Assembly (NCBI RefSeq): GCF_001983175.1
Contig: NZ_MNPW01000007.1
Span: 248,001-312,000, forward strand
Origin: Pseudomonas cedrina subsp. cedrina
Lineage (GTDB): Bacteria > Pseudomonadota > Gammaproteobacteria > Pseudomonadales > Pseudomonadaceae
DNA: 64,000 bases
Direction of reading: 5' to 3'
How positions within the stretch are numbered: the stretch's first letter is position 1; every line of letters begins with the position of its first letter. Of this stretch, positions 26,596-34,879 are shown piece by piece. The notes beneath the pieces are model-generated. The model was not told where the DNA came from and did no database searches. It saw only the letters and a program-made list of their open reading frames with translations. Both the position numbers and the translations under genes were made by a program.

Positions 26596-26985
26596 ATGAA
26601 ACTTGCCCGTGCCGACCGCTCGCTCATTGCCTGGATGCTCTACTGCTGCGTCCTGTTCAATGTGTTCGCCTGCAGTATCGGGCACGGGCAGATGGTCGGG
26701 ATGCAGCTCAATGGCATCGGCGGCCAGTTTTGTACGGTGGACCCGCGCACCCAGGCGCCCAAGCCGTCCAACTCCACCGAAGAGAACCTGCCCACGCTGT
26801 CCAAGGCGTTTGGGTGTCCGCTGTGCTCCACCGGCGGCATGGGCCCGGCACTGAGTTCCAGCTTGAATGTGGCGGTATTGCCGCAGCCCCAGGCGCCACC
26901 GCCGGCGGTCGTCCTGGCCGCTGACATCTCCGCCCGCTTCACCTGGCCCACGGCTCACCCGCGCGCGCCGCCTGTTTTCGCCTGA
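26596..26985 (+). CDS. DUF2946 family protein
   Basis: 129 residues from ATG 26596. A hydrophobic N-terminal helix (IAWMLYCCVLFNVFACSIGHGQ) is followed by QLNGIGGQFCTVD and FGCPLCSTGGMGP, the Cys/His pattern typical of DUF2946, a family found beside copper-related TonB receptors and metal transport genes. Metal binding through CPLC is inferred. It stands 95 bp ahead of a TonB receptor on the same strand, so the two probably form an operon for metal or metallophore uptake. Confidence 0.82.
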   Translation: MKLARADRSLIAWMLYCCVLFNVFACSIGHGQMVGMQLNGIGGQFCTVDPRTQAPKPSNSTEENLPTLSKAFGCPLCSTGGMGPALSSSLNVAVLPQPQAPPPAVVLAADISARFTWPTAHPRAPPVFA

Positions 26986-27080
26986 TCCCTTCGCTTTCTG
27001 ATCTGCACTGACCAGCGTTTCCGCAAGGAAACACGTGCGGCTGTGCGTTGTTTTCAAGCCAAGTTTTTCAGGATTCAACC

Positions 27081-29207
27081 ATGAAACATCTACCCCTGTT
27101 GGCGGGCCTGTTCGGCTGCCTGCCTGTTTGCGCCTGGGCCTTCGAATTGGCCCCTACCACCATCGATGGCGAACAAATCGCCGAGCCTGGCCTGGCGCTG
27201 GACCAACCCAGCGGCATGGCGTCGCGGTTGGGCTTGAGCGTGCGGGAAACGCCGGCGTCGGTGGCCATTGCCAATCGCAATGACATCCAGCGACACGGCG
27301 CCAAGACCTTCCGCGACGCGGCCAACACCCTGCCCGGCGTCAACGCCAGCGCACCGCCAGGCTTTGGCGGATTTGTCTCCTATCGCGGCTTTACCAGCAG
27401 CCAGATCACTCAGATGTTCAACGGGATCAGCGTCGCAACCGGCCTGGCCCGGCCCGTGGATGCCTGGGTTTATGATCGGGTGGAGCTGGTGGGCGGCCCC
27501 TCCTCCTTGATCAATGGCGCAGGCTCAGTGGGCGGTTCGCTCAACTACGTGACCAAGCTGGCCACCCGCGAGGAACAGGCGAGTGAAGGACAACTCACGT
27601 ACGGCAGCCATGACACCGCCGGCATGGCGTTTGGCGTCAATCATGCGCTGACCGAACCCGGTGCCGACGTGCAGCATTACGCGCGCCTGGATGTGAGCCG
27701 CAACACCAACCACAGCTACATCGACCGCGACACGCGCGAAGCCTGGAGCCTGGCGTTCTCCCTGCTCAGCGACCTTACCCCCAACCTGTCCCACACCCTG
27801 GCGCTGGAATACCAGGATGAGCACGAAGACAGCCCCTACTGGGGTACGCCGGTGCTGAACCCCAAGGCCGGTGAGTTGAAGATCGACAAGCACAACCGTT
27901 TCAACAATTACAACGTCGCCGACGGTCGCTATGAACAGCGCACGGTCTGGACGCGCTCGATCATCGACTACCGCATCAACGACAGCACCACCCTGAAAAA
28001 CACCCTGTACCACTTGGACAGCCAGCGCGATTACCGCAACCTGGAAACCTACCAGTACAACGCGAGCAACAGCGCCGTAAACCGCTCGACCGCCTACCAG
28101 GTGCGCCATCAAGGCGAACAGCAGGGCAACCAGTTCGAGCTGCGCCACGACGACCATATGTTCGGCCTGCCGACTACCTGGTCCGGCGGTTTCGAGTACA
28201 AGGTCAACAGCACCACCAACACCCCGCTGAACGTTCCGGGCAACAGCACGGTGGACCCGAACGCCTTCAACCCCGGCCACTTCTATGACATCCCGCGAAC
28301 CCGGGAAAGCTTCGGCAAGGACAAGACCAACCAAGTCACCACACGGGCACTGTTCGTAGAAAACCGCCTGGAGCTCACCGACACCTTGTCGCTGCTGACG
28401 GGCCTGCGTTATGACGCCATTGACCTGGATGTCACCAACCATCGCGCAGTCACAATGACCAACCCCCGCCACTTCAAACGCAGCTGGGAGCCGGTGACCG
28501 GTCGCGTGGGCCTGACCTACCAGTTCATCCCCTCGGCCAATGTGTATGTGCAATACAGCACAGCCGCCGAGCAACCGAGCACCACCACGCAAGTGTTTGA
28601 TGTCTCGACAGGCAAGCAGTGGGAAGTGGGCAGCAAGTTCGACTACCTGGACGGCCTCGGCTCGGCGACTGTTGCTGCCTACAGGATCGAACGCAAGGAC
28701 TTTGCCGTGACCGATCCGCAGGACCCGACCAACAGTATCCCGGTCGGCGCGCAGTCATCCAAGGGCATTGAATTGGCCAGTTCGTTGCGCGTCACGCCAA
28801 AGCTGTTGGTGGAAGGCAACGTCGCCTGGGTGAACGCCAGGTACGAGGACTTCAATGAAAAAATCGCCACTGGCGCGGTGGTCTCACGCAAAGGCAACAC
28901 GCCGACCAACGTCCCCCGGCGCGTGGGTAACCTGTGGCTGACGTATGACTTCTCTGAAGATTGGCAAGGGGGTGTGGATGCGCGGTACGTGGCCGAGGTG
29001 TATGCGGATAATGCCAACACGCAAACGGTGCCGGCCTACACGCTGTTCGGGAGTTTCCTGCGCTATCAGGTGGATTCGCATACCTCGGTGACGGGCCGGG
29101 TGCGCAACCTGACGAATGAGGTGTATGCCGAGTTTGCCCATGTGTCGCCGGCATATTACCTGGGGTCGCCAAGGACCTTCGAGCTGGCCATACAGACCCG
29201 TTTCTAA
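27081..29207 (+). CDS. TonB-dependent receptor, siderophore/metallophore type, no STN domain
   Basis: 708 residues from ATG 27081. Signal peptide MKHLPLLAGLFGCLPVCAWA, a short TonB-box region, a plug (ETPASVAIANRNDIQRHGAK, DRVELVGGPSSLINGAGSVG) and a 22-strand barrel ending in the aromatic ELAIQTRF required for BAM insertion. Without an STN domain it cannot signal to an ECF sigma system. The neighbour DUF2946 hints at a metal such as copper rather than ferric siderophore, but the protein itself resembles the siderophore-receptor subfamily; substrate left open. Confidence 0.92.
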   Translation: MKHLPLLAGLFGCLPVCAWAFELAPTTIDGEQIAEPGLALDQPSGMASRLGLSVRETPASVAIANRNDIQRHGAKTFRDAANTLPGVNASAPPGFGGFVSYRGFTSSQITQMFNGISVATGLARPVDAWVYDRVELVGGPSSLINGAGSVGGSLNYVTKLATREEQASEGQLTYGSHDTAGMAFGVNHALTEPGADVQHYARLDVSRNTNHSYIDRDTREAWSLAFSLLSDLTPNLSHTLALEYQDEHEDSPYWGTPVLNPKAGELKIDKHNRFNNYNVADGRYEQRTVWTRSIIDYRINDSTTLKNTLYHLDSQRDYRNLETYQYNASNSAVNRSTAYQVRHQGEQQGNQFELRHDDHMFGLPTTWSGGFEYKVNSTTNTPLNVPGNSTVDPNAFNPGHFYDIPRTRESFGKDKTNQVTTRALFVENRLELTDTLSLLTGLRYDAIDLDVTNHRAVTMTNPRHFKRSWEPVTGRVGLTYQFIPSANVYVQYSTAAEQPSTTTQVFDVSTGKQWEVGSKFDYLDGLGSATVAAYRIERKDFAVTDPQDPTNSIPVGAQSSKGIELASSLRVTPKLLVEGNVAWVNARYEDFNEKIATGAVVSRKGNTPTNVPRRVGNLWLTYDFSEDWQGGVDARYVAEVYADNANTQTVPAYTLFGSFLRYQVDSHTSVTGRVRNLTNEVYAEFAHVSPAYYLGSPRTFELAIQTRF

Positions 29208-29223
29208 ATATGAATACTGTCAA

Positions 29224-29312
29224 TGTGGGAGCTGGCTTGCCTGCGATAGCGGGCTGTCAGCCAATAGATGTGGAGCTAACCCACTGCAATCGCAGGCAAG
29301 CCAGCTCCCACA
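29224..29312. repeat. REP doublet (REPIN)
   Basis: Two inverted copies of the unit TGTGGGAGCTGGCTTGCCTG + CGATAGC (29224-29250 and, inverted, 29286-29312) flank a 35-bp spacer. It lies between the convergent TonB receptor and binding protein genes and may act as a transcript-ending hairpin. Confidence 0.9.
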
Positions 29313-29343
29313 TTTGATCTCGACTTTATCAGGAAGGTCGGAG

Positions 29344-30360
29344 TTACTTCAGGCTTGCCTCAACCTTGCGCGCCACATCCTCAGTCAACCATGCTTTCCA
29401 CACTTCAGGATGCTCCTTGAGGAACGCCTGGGCCACTTCCCGTGGCGCGCTGTGTTTCTCGCTCATGGACGCCAACGCTTTATTCAGCGGCTCAATGGGA
29501 AACTCAACTTTCTCAAAGAACTGGGCGATCTGCGGATGCGCCTTCTGGAACGGCGTAGACACCCCGATACTCAACTTCGACGCCAACGACCGCGTTGGCT
29601 GCGGATCAGGATTGTCCGCGTCCGTCAGGGTCTTCCAGGCCTCGGCGTCAAACGGTGGTTCCTCCAACTGGATCAGCTTGTAGCGCCCCATCAGCGGCGT
29701 CGGCGACCAGTAGTAGAACAACACCGGCTTGCCGCGGCGGATCGATGACGCGATCTCGGCATCCAGGGCCGCACCCGAGCCACTGCGGAAGTTCACGTAG
29801 CTGTCATCCAGGCCGTAGGCCTTGAGCTTCTGTTTGTTGACCACTTCCGAGGTCCAGCCGATAGGGCTGTTGAGAAAGCGCCCCTTGCCTGGGGATTCCG
29901 GGTCCTTGAACACGTCCTTGTAGCGCGCCAGGTCTTTCACGCTCTTGAGGTCCGGCGCCAGGGGCTTTATGCCTTTGGCAGGGTCGCCCTTGACCACGTA
30001 TTCCGGCACCCACCACCCTTCGGTTGCGCCCTTGACCGTATCGCCCAGGCCGACCACCTTGCCTTCAGCCTCGGCCTTGACCCACACCGGACTGCGGCCG
30101 GCCCATTCTTCACCGATCACCTGGATGTCGTTCTTCGCCAGGGCGGTTTCCAGGGTAATGGTGGTGCCCGGCAAGGTGTCGGTGGGCAGGTCGTAGCCCT
30201 TCTCGACAATCACCCGCAGCACTTCGGTGATCAGGCTGCCGCTTTCCCAGTTCAGGTCGGCAAAATGGACCGGCGCCTCGGCGGCGGTGGCCGGCAGCGT
30301 CGTGGCTGAAAGCCCAAGGGTGGCCAGGGACGCAGCCAACAGCATTTTCAATCCTTTCAT
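29344..30360 (-). CDS. ABC transporter substrate-binding protein, OpuAC/ProX type (quaternary amine-like)
   Basis: 338 residues from ATG 30360. Signal peptide ends at ATAAEA; the mature start VHFADLNWESGSLITEVLRVIV and the aromatic cage residues (GEEWAGRSPVWV, EGWWVPEYVV, FYYWSPTPLM) fit OpuAC-family receptors for betaine, choline, carnitine or, in some pseudomonads, histidine. No permease or ATPase gene is adjacent, so it is an orphan receptor for a transporter encoded elsewhere, a common state in pseudomonads. Ligand unproven. Confidence 0.88.
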   Translation of the reverse strand: MKGLKMLLAASLATLGLSATTLPATAAEAPVHFADLNWESGSLITEVLRVIVEKGYDLPTDTLPGTTITLETALAKNDIQVIGEEWAGRSPVWVKAEAEGKVVGLGDTVKGATEGWWVPEYVVKGDPAKGIKPLAPDLKSVKDLARYKDVFKDPESPGKGRFLNSPIGWTSEVVNKQKLKAYGLDDSYVNFRSGSGAALDAEIASSIRRGKPVLFYYWSPTPLMGRYKLIQLEEPPFDAEAWKTLTDADNPDPQPTRSLASKLSIGVSTPFQKAHPQIAQFFEKVEFPIEPLNKALASMSEKHSAPREVAQAFLKEHPEVWKAWLTEDVARKVEASLK

Positions 30361-30490
30361 GCCTTCGCACCTCGCGTTATCGCAGCCAATGGCAGGCGGC
30401 TTTGCTGCGTATGCGCGAAGCCTCTGAGTAGTTAAGTCAACTCAACTGTAGTAGAGGTTCCGCACCGCGGGTGTTTGAGGTAGTTGATGC

Positions 30491-30961
30491 TTATTCGCTG
30501 GCCTTGAAGGTCACCAGTTCACCCTTGCGCCATTTGGCGGCCTTGCCGGTCACGGCCTTCAGGGTTTTGGTCAGGCCTTCCAGCAGTTGCTCATTGGCGG
30601 CGAACACCAGCATCACGCTGTGGCCTTCCTTGAACACGATGCCCTGGCCCTCGGCCGAGGACACAAAGGCGTAGTCGCCCAGGCCATAGACAGTCAACTT
30701 GATGTCACGGAACTTCAATTCGAACTTGCCACCTTCGCGACTGGGCAATACCGCCGCGCGGAAGTGATCACCGACTTTGAGTTCCAGGCGAGGCTTGTCA
30801 TCCACCACCAGCGCCGCTTCGGTGTCGATTTCGGCGATGTAGATGCCTTCCGGCGTCTGCTCGGTGATGTAAACGAAACGGGATTGAAATTGTTTGACCA
30901 ACTTTGCGCGCAAATCACCCAGCACGAACAACGCGTGCATATCCAGATTACTGACTGCCAA
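30491..30961 (-). CDS. Conserved protein of unknown function
   Basis: 156 residues if it starts at TTG 30961, which has GGGGG 7 bases upstream; ATG at 30940 would give 149 residues but lacks a good site. The protein is soluble and beta-rich in appearance: RFVYITEQTPEGIYIAEID, PRLELKVGDHFRAAVLPSRE, FKEGHSVMLVFAANEQLLEG. No cysteine, no signal peptide. I do not recognise the family. It lies 130 bp downstream of nothing transcribed in the same direction except itself; the next gene on this strand (binding protein) begins at 30360. Confidence 0.65.
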   Translation of the reverse strand: MAVSNLDMHALFVLGDLRAKLVKQFQSRFVYITEQTPEGIYIAEIDTEAALVVDDKPRLELKVGDHFRAAVLPSREGGKFELKFRDIKLTVYGLGDYAFVSSAEGQGIVFKEGHSVMLVFAANEQLLEGLTKTLKAVTGKAAKWRKGELVTFKASE

Positions 30962-31354
30962 GGAAACGCCCCCACATCGAAAAGAGCGCTGTCCGCCGGA
31001 GCGGGCAGCACAAAAAAACGGCCATTACGGCACGATCACATCATTCATTCTTTGAAAAAAACTGAAGAAGCCCCGCTGTCGCGCCAAGACCGGTACAGAC
31101 GTACGCGAAGACCTGGTGCAAGGTCGTCAGGCACCACAGGAGATCACAGGTTCACTGGCCCGAGAATACGGACCGACCCACTTCAGAGAATAACCCAGTT
31201 AAAAATGCAGTTTTCCGACACGCAAACACAAATAAACACGCGGCCATGGAACCGGGCACTGGCCGCCGACGACAATACTAAAACAGCAACCCCGATCAAA
31301 ACCACCCAAAAACGCAGCACTTCAGTCATACGGATCGATTAAAAGGAGCAGGCC
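30962..31354. other. Intergenic stretch without a recognised gene
   Basis: 393 bp between a minus-strand and a plus-strand gene, so it must hold two divergent promoters. I see an A-rich part near 31010-31060 but no convincing -35/-10 pair, repeat or RNA. A long plus-strand open frame here is the antisense shadow of the 30491-30961 gene. Confidence 0.4.
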
Positions 31355-31630
31355 ATGCAACGATCAACCTACAACGCTATGTCTTCGCACACCTGTTTAT
31401 CCTCTCAGGACGACGTTCAATACTACCGCCTGGACAGCTTTGACGGGTACTCGGATTCGGTTCTTTACCAGGTCGTGCCCGCCGGCAGAAACTTCTTCCA
31501 CATCCGCGAAGTGCTCAGCGGCCGCATAAGAGGCTTTCGCAGCGACCATGTCAAGGCCTGTGAGTTGGCAAAAAAACTCGAAGCGATGTTGCAGGCGCCC
31601 CATGGCGCAATCGTTTCGTCAGCCCGATAA
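31355..31630 (+). CDS. Small conserved protein of unknown function
   Basis: 91 residues from ATG 31355, with AGGAG 8 bases upstream. The central part (DVQYYRLDSFDGYSDSVLYQ, FFHIREVLSGRIRGFRSDHV, ACELAKKLEAML) looks like a compact folded domain. No known motif. An overlapping frame starting at 31548 is less likely as a start for the next gene. It heads a series of three small plus-strand genes that end at 32281. Confidence 0.6.
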   Translation: MQRSTYNAMSSHTCLSSQDDVQYYRLDSFDGYSDSVLYQVVPAGRNFFHIREVLSGRIRGFRSDHVKACELAKKLEAMLQAPHGAIVSSAR

Positions 31631-31739
31631 CTTAACTGCGCCGCCGCCCCCTAACAACTGCCATACTGGCCCGTCCACTGAAGTGTGTGCCCTGCGGGCA
31701 CGCTTCACCAGTGCAGTTATCTCCAAGGGAAGGCTCTAC

Positions 31740-31970
31740 GTGACGGAATTTGATATTGGCGAATTTTTCATCCATGGCGACGCAAGGGAAGTAGACGGCG
31801 AGTTCCAAGCGGTGATCGTAATGCGGGCCAAGCCACCGCTGACCACCGTCACCACTCACCAAGTGGAAAAAGACCGCTGGTTCAAAACCTTCGACACCGC
31901 GGCCCTCGCGGCAAAAGATGCCGCGAAGGCCCTCAAGGCTGCCGTGGATGCCGGCGCGTTGACCTCCTGA
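31740..31970 (+). CDS. Small conserved protein of unknown function
   Basis: 76 residues from GTG 31740, chosen because AAGGGAAGG stands 6-7 bases ahead and the sequence before it reads as random. The product starts TEFDIGEFFIHGDAREVDGE and has a short helical tail rich in Ala and Lys (AALAAKDAAKALKAAVDAG). I know of no function. It lies 109 bp after the preceding small gene. Confidence 0.6.
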   Translation: MTEFDIGEFFIHGDAREVDGEFQAVIVMRAKPPLTTVTTHQVEKDRWFKTFDTAALAAKDAAKALKAAVDAGALTS

Positions 31971-32038
31971 GAATCCGATAGAACTCTGCTGCGTCCCAAG
32001 CCTCCCATGCAGACACACCTGAACCGCATGGAGAACCT

Positions 32039-32281
32039 ATGGACACCACGACCCCTACGCTTGAAACCCTGTTTGAACAACTGGGCCTGGATTCGAGCCA
32101 GGACGCGATCGAGCGGTTCACTGCCGAACACCGCCTGCCGGATGAAGTGAAACTGATCGACGCACCGTTCTGGACCGAGCAACAAGCGAGCTTCCTGAGG
32201 GAGCAATTACACGTAGACGCCGAATGGGCGCCGGCGGTTGACGACCTCAATGCATTGCTGCACGAATCTCCGGTCGCCTGA
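32039..32281 (+). CDS. DUF2789 family protein
   Basis: 80 residues from ATG 32039 (GGAG at about 32030). The pattern TLETLFEQLGLDSSQDAIE, LPDEVKLIDAPFWTEQQASF and FLREQLHVDAEWAPAVDDLN matches DUF2789, a small helical family restricted to proteobacteria and of unknown role. Followed by a hairpin and the convergent chemoreceptor gene. Confidence 0.85.
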   Translation: MDTTTPTLETLFEQLGLDSSQDAIERFTAEHRLPDEVKLIDAPFWTEQQASFLREQLHVDAEWAPAVDDLNALLHESPVA

Positions 32282-32290
32282 TCGAAAGCA

Positions 32291-32315
32291 GGCTGCCTGA
32301 CAGTCCCAGGCAGCC
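32291..32315. terminator. Hairpin between convergent genes
   Basis: GGCTGCCTG (32291-32299) pairs perfectly with CAGGCAGCC (32307-32315) over a 7-base loop. Located in the 42-bp gap between the DUF2789 gene and the convergent chemoreceptor gene; probably a bidirectional terminator although the T-tracts are weak. Confidence 0.55.
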
Positions 32316-32323
32316 CTCCTCCC

Positions 32324-33940
32324 TTACCTTGCGCCCTTGACTGCCTCGGGCTTGTAGCCGAGGCGCAAGCCGCCCCAATGTCGGCCCTTGACCATGATCG
32401 GCACCGACAGATCGTGCATCAACTCCCCGGTGTCGCGGGTGTAGGTTTGCAGCAAGACGGCCTGTTGATGGCTACCGCAGCGAATCCCGGTGCGGTCTTC
32501 GAACTTGCGCTTGGTGCGGTTCTGCACGGCATCCACTTGGGCATCGCCCGTCAGCGCCTGGGAAAACGCTTTATTGTGCGTCGGCACGTAGCCCTGAGGC
32601 GTGCAGGCAATGGCGAACACCAACCCCTCATGCCGTGGCAGCAGCGCCTCCTGGATCGCCGGCAATACCTGGTCGGTGTAACCATCAAAGCGCGTGTGGT
32701 ATTTGCTCGGGCTGGTGTTGGCAATCGGCGTGTAGCTGCGGTTGAACAGGTCATCCAGGCTGATGCGGTTCTGTTGCACATCGGCCTCGAACTGCGCGGC
32801 AATCCGGCTCGCACCTTCGCGGGCCAGGTCGTAGATACGCTGGTGATAGTCATCCAGCCCGACTTCGGCCAGGCGCTCGCTGATGGTTTCGGCCTGGCCT
32901 TCCATCTGCACGGCAGCGTCGGCCAACTGACGGGTTTGCTGGTCACTGACGGTCAAGTCGCTGCGCATCTGCTCCACGGCATGGAACAGGCTGTCGAGCT
33001 GGGTGCGATTGGTGTCGGTGCCCTGGGCGATTTCATTGACCTGACCTTCCACATCCGCCGCCAGGCTGGCGATGCTTTGCAGGTGTTCCCCGGCGTGTTC
33101 CACCTGCTCCACGCCGGTGTGCAGGTCTGCCGAGAGCTGGCGAATCTGCTCGACCACTTGGGCGGTGCGTTGCTGGATATCCGCCACCATCACCCCGACC
33201 TCATCCGTGGCCGTCGCCGTACGGCCCGCCAGGCCACGCACCTCATCGGCCACCACGGCAAACCCGCGACCATGTTCACCGGCCCGCGCCGCTTCAATGG
33301 CCGCGTTGAGCGCCAGCAGGTTGGTCTGGCTGGCGATGGATTGGATCACCAGGGTCACCCGCTGGATCTCCTCACTGCGTTGGCTCAAGGCTTCGATCAG
33401 TTCACGGCTGGCGTTGGCGCGCTGGCTGAGCTGGTGCATGCGGGTGATCGACTGGGCCAGCACTTCGCGGCCTTCGATGCTGCGCTGGTGGGCCTGGCTG
33501 GCGGCCCCAAGGGCCTCGCGACTGAGCTGGGCGGTGACCTTTTCGGTGCCGATCATGACTTCGGCGCTGCCGACAATCTGCTTGGCCGCGCTTAACTGCG
33601 ACTGCAAGCGAGCCGCCAATTGCTTGACCGAATAGGCCACGCCGGCAGCGGACAATGCGTTGTGGCTGGTGGTATGGGACAGGTCGCGAGTCAACTCGCC
33701 GATGGCATCGACAGCGCCGGCAGACGCCACAACAGGCGTACGGCTTGTCAGGCGAGGCAGCCAGATCACCAGCAACGCCAGGGGCAGGCAGAGGTAAAGC
33801 GGCAGGCTGGCCAGCGCGAGGCCCAGCAATATCAGCACCAGGGCGGTGCTTTGCGCAAGCGGCGTCAACCAGCCGGGCAACGTGCGCGCCGCCGCGCGCG
33901 GTGGCACAGCTGCGCCTATCAGAGATCCGTCTCCAGCCAT
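32324..33940 (-). CDS. Methyl-accepting chemotaxis protein with C-terminal sensor domain
   Basis: 538 residues from ATG 33940 (GGGGTG upstream); an in-frame ATG at 34006 adds 22 residues. Two adjacent hydrophobic helices near the N-terminus (STALVLILLGLALASLPLYL) form a membrane hairpin with almost no periplasmic loop. The signalling tip is clear: SQTNLLALNAAIEAARAGE and GRGFAVVADEVRGLAGR. The sensor must be the roughly 170 residues after the signalling domain (IYDLAREGASRIAAQFEADV, VFAIACTPQGYVPTHNKAFS), which look like a cytoplasmic Cache-type fold. This inverted order differs from classical receptors. Signal unknown. Confidence 0.88.
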   Translation of the reverse strand: MAGDGSLIGAAVPPRAAARTLPGWLTPLAQSTALVLILLGLALASLPLYLCLPLALLVIWLPRLTSRTPVVASAGAVDAIGELTRDLSHTTSHNALSAAGVAYSVKQLAARLQSQLSAAKQIVGSAEVMIGTEKVTAQLSREALGAASQAHQRSIEGREVLAQSITRMHQLSQRANASRELIEALSQRSEEIQRVTLVIQSIASQTNLLALNAAIEAARAGEHGRGFAVVADEVRGLAGRTATATDEVGVMVADIQQRTAQVVEQIRQLSADLHTGVEQVEHAGEHLQSIASLAADVEGQVNEIAQGTDTNRTQLDSLFHAVEQMRSDLTVSDQQTRQLADAAVQMEGQAETISERLAEVGLDDYHQRIYDLAREGASRIAAQFEADVQQNRISLDDLFNRSYTPIANTSPSKYHTRFDGYTDQVLPAIQEALLPRHEGLVFAIACTPQGYVPTHNKAFSQALTGDAQVDAVQNRTKRKFEDRTGIRCGSHQQAVLLQTYTRDTGELMHDLSVPIMVKGRHWGGLRLGYKPEAVKGAR

Positions 33941-34101
33941 CTTCGTCACCCCGCTGCTTGTCGTTATTGTCGCTGCATTAAACGCCACTATCGGGCCATT
34001 ATCCATGGGCCTTTAGTGGGGTAGCTTGCAACAGATCAATAGACCGACTGAAACGGGTCTTTCCCTGGGGAACCGCGCGGCGATCCCCCAGCTTTACGGC
34101 A

Positions 34102-34506
34102 TCAGGCTTGACGCTGGTGCTTGTCGATCTGCTCGTGGCGCTCTTGCGCTTCGATGCAGTATTTGGTGGTCGGGCTGATCAGCAGGCGCTTGAGGCCGAT
34201 TGGCTCGCCGCTGTCGTCGCACCAGCCAAAGGAGTCTTCCTTGATGCGCTCCAGTGCGCGCTCAAGCTGCGGCAGCATGCGCTGGTCGCGGTCGATGGCA
34301 TTGACCAGCCAGGTGCGCTCTTCTTCCACGGAAGCGGCGTCGGCCGGATCGGCCGGGGTGTCCAGGCTTTCAATGGCGATACGGTTCTGTTCAATGCGCT
34401 CGTGGTGTTCCACTTTCATGTCCTGCAGCAACTTCTCGAAAAAAGCGTGCTGTTCGGCATTCATGTAGTCATCCGCCGGCATGGCCAGCAACTTTTCCTT
34501 TGTCAT
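34102..34506 (-). CDS. DksA-family transcription factor, two-cysteine (DksA2-like) form
   Basis: 134 residues from ATG 34506. The N-terminal coiled-coil has the tip ADPADAASVEEE, then the zinc-finger region FGWCDDSGEPIGLKRLL and TKYCIEAQERHE. Two of the four canonical cysteines are replaced (Ser and Ala), as in P. aeruginosa DksA2 and related proteins that work without structural zinc. It should bind the RNA polymerase secondary channel with ppGpp. DksA2 genes are commonly induced under zinc limitation; I see no clear Zur box upstream. Confidence 0.83.
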   Translation of the reverse strand: MTKEKLLAMPADDYMNAEQHAFFEKLLQDMKVEHHERIEQNRIAIESLDTPADPADAASVEEERTWLVNAIDRDQRMLPQLERALERIKEDSFGWCDDSGEPIGLKRLLISPTTKYCIEAQERHEQIDKHQRQA

Positions 34507-34879
34507 TGATTTCTCTATAAAAAATACGTGAATTAAGGCGAATAAGGGAGCGTTCCGGCTGACCTTTGCAGGCCTCGGAAAGGCGCCGTCCATTTCAAGC
34601 GCCACCCGGCACTCAATTTACGAGGGGCGGCAGTCTAAGGCCGACTTGAGGGCGCAGCAACTGAAAAGACAGGCAATTTTTCCGAGATAACCCCCAAAAG
34701 CACCAGGACGGGCTCGGCGAATGGTTATCGGAGTGCGTTTATAGCAAGAAATTCAGTGTCGTGGAGCCATATAGAAGACAAACGGTTGTTCAATCCGCCA
34801 GCAATACATAACGCCAAGGCCAGGGAAGAAAAGCTTTAGCTGGCAACACTGCGCCTTTGCAGTGGAAAAAGGAGCTTTC
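34507..34879. other. Intergenic stretch between divergent genes
   Basis: 373 bp separating the dksA2-like gene (minus) and the large toxin-like gene (plus). It should hold both promoters. I see no palindrome or repeat; the last bases carry the strong AAAAAGGAGC ribosome binding site of the downstream gene. Confidence 0.4.

Noticed and set aside
26503..27078. N-terminal extension of the DUF3995 gene to 27078
   Set aside because: It would run through the divergent DUF2946 gene; ATG 26502 has a good AAGGAG site and fits the family start.
30587..31342. Plus-strand frame of 251 codons
   Set aside because: Antisense of the 30491-30961 gene and then non-coding text; no protein-like blocks.
31548..31739. 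Upstream start for the 76-residue small protein
   Set aside because: The extra part overlaps the preceding gene and reads as a frame-shifted copy of it; GTG 31740 has the ribosome site.
33941..34006. Longer N-terminus of the chemoreceptor from ATG 34006
   Set aside because: No clear ribosome site, and the extra residues look like leader sequence; kept as an alternative only.
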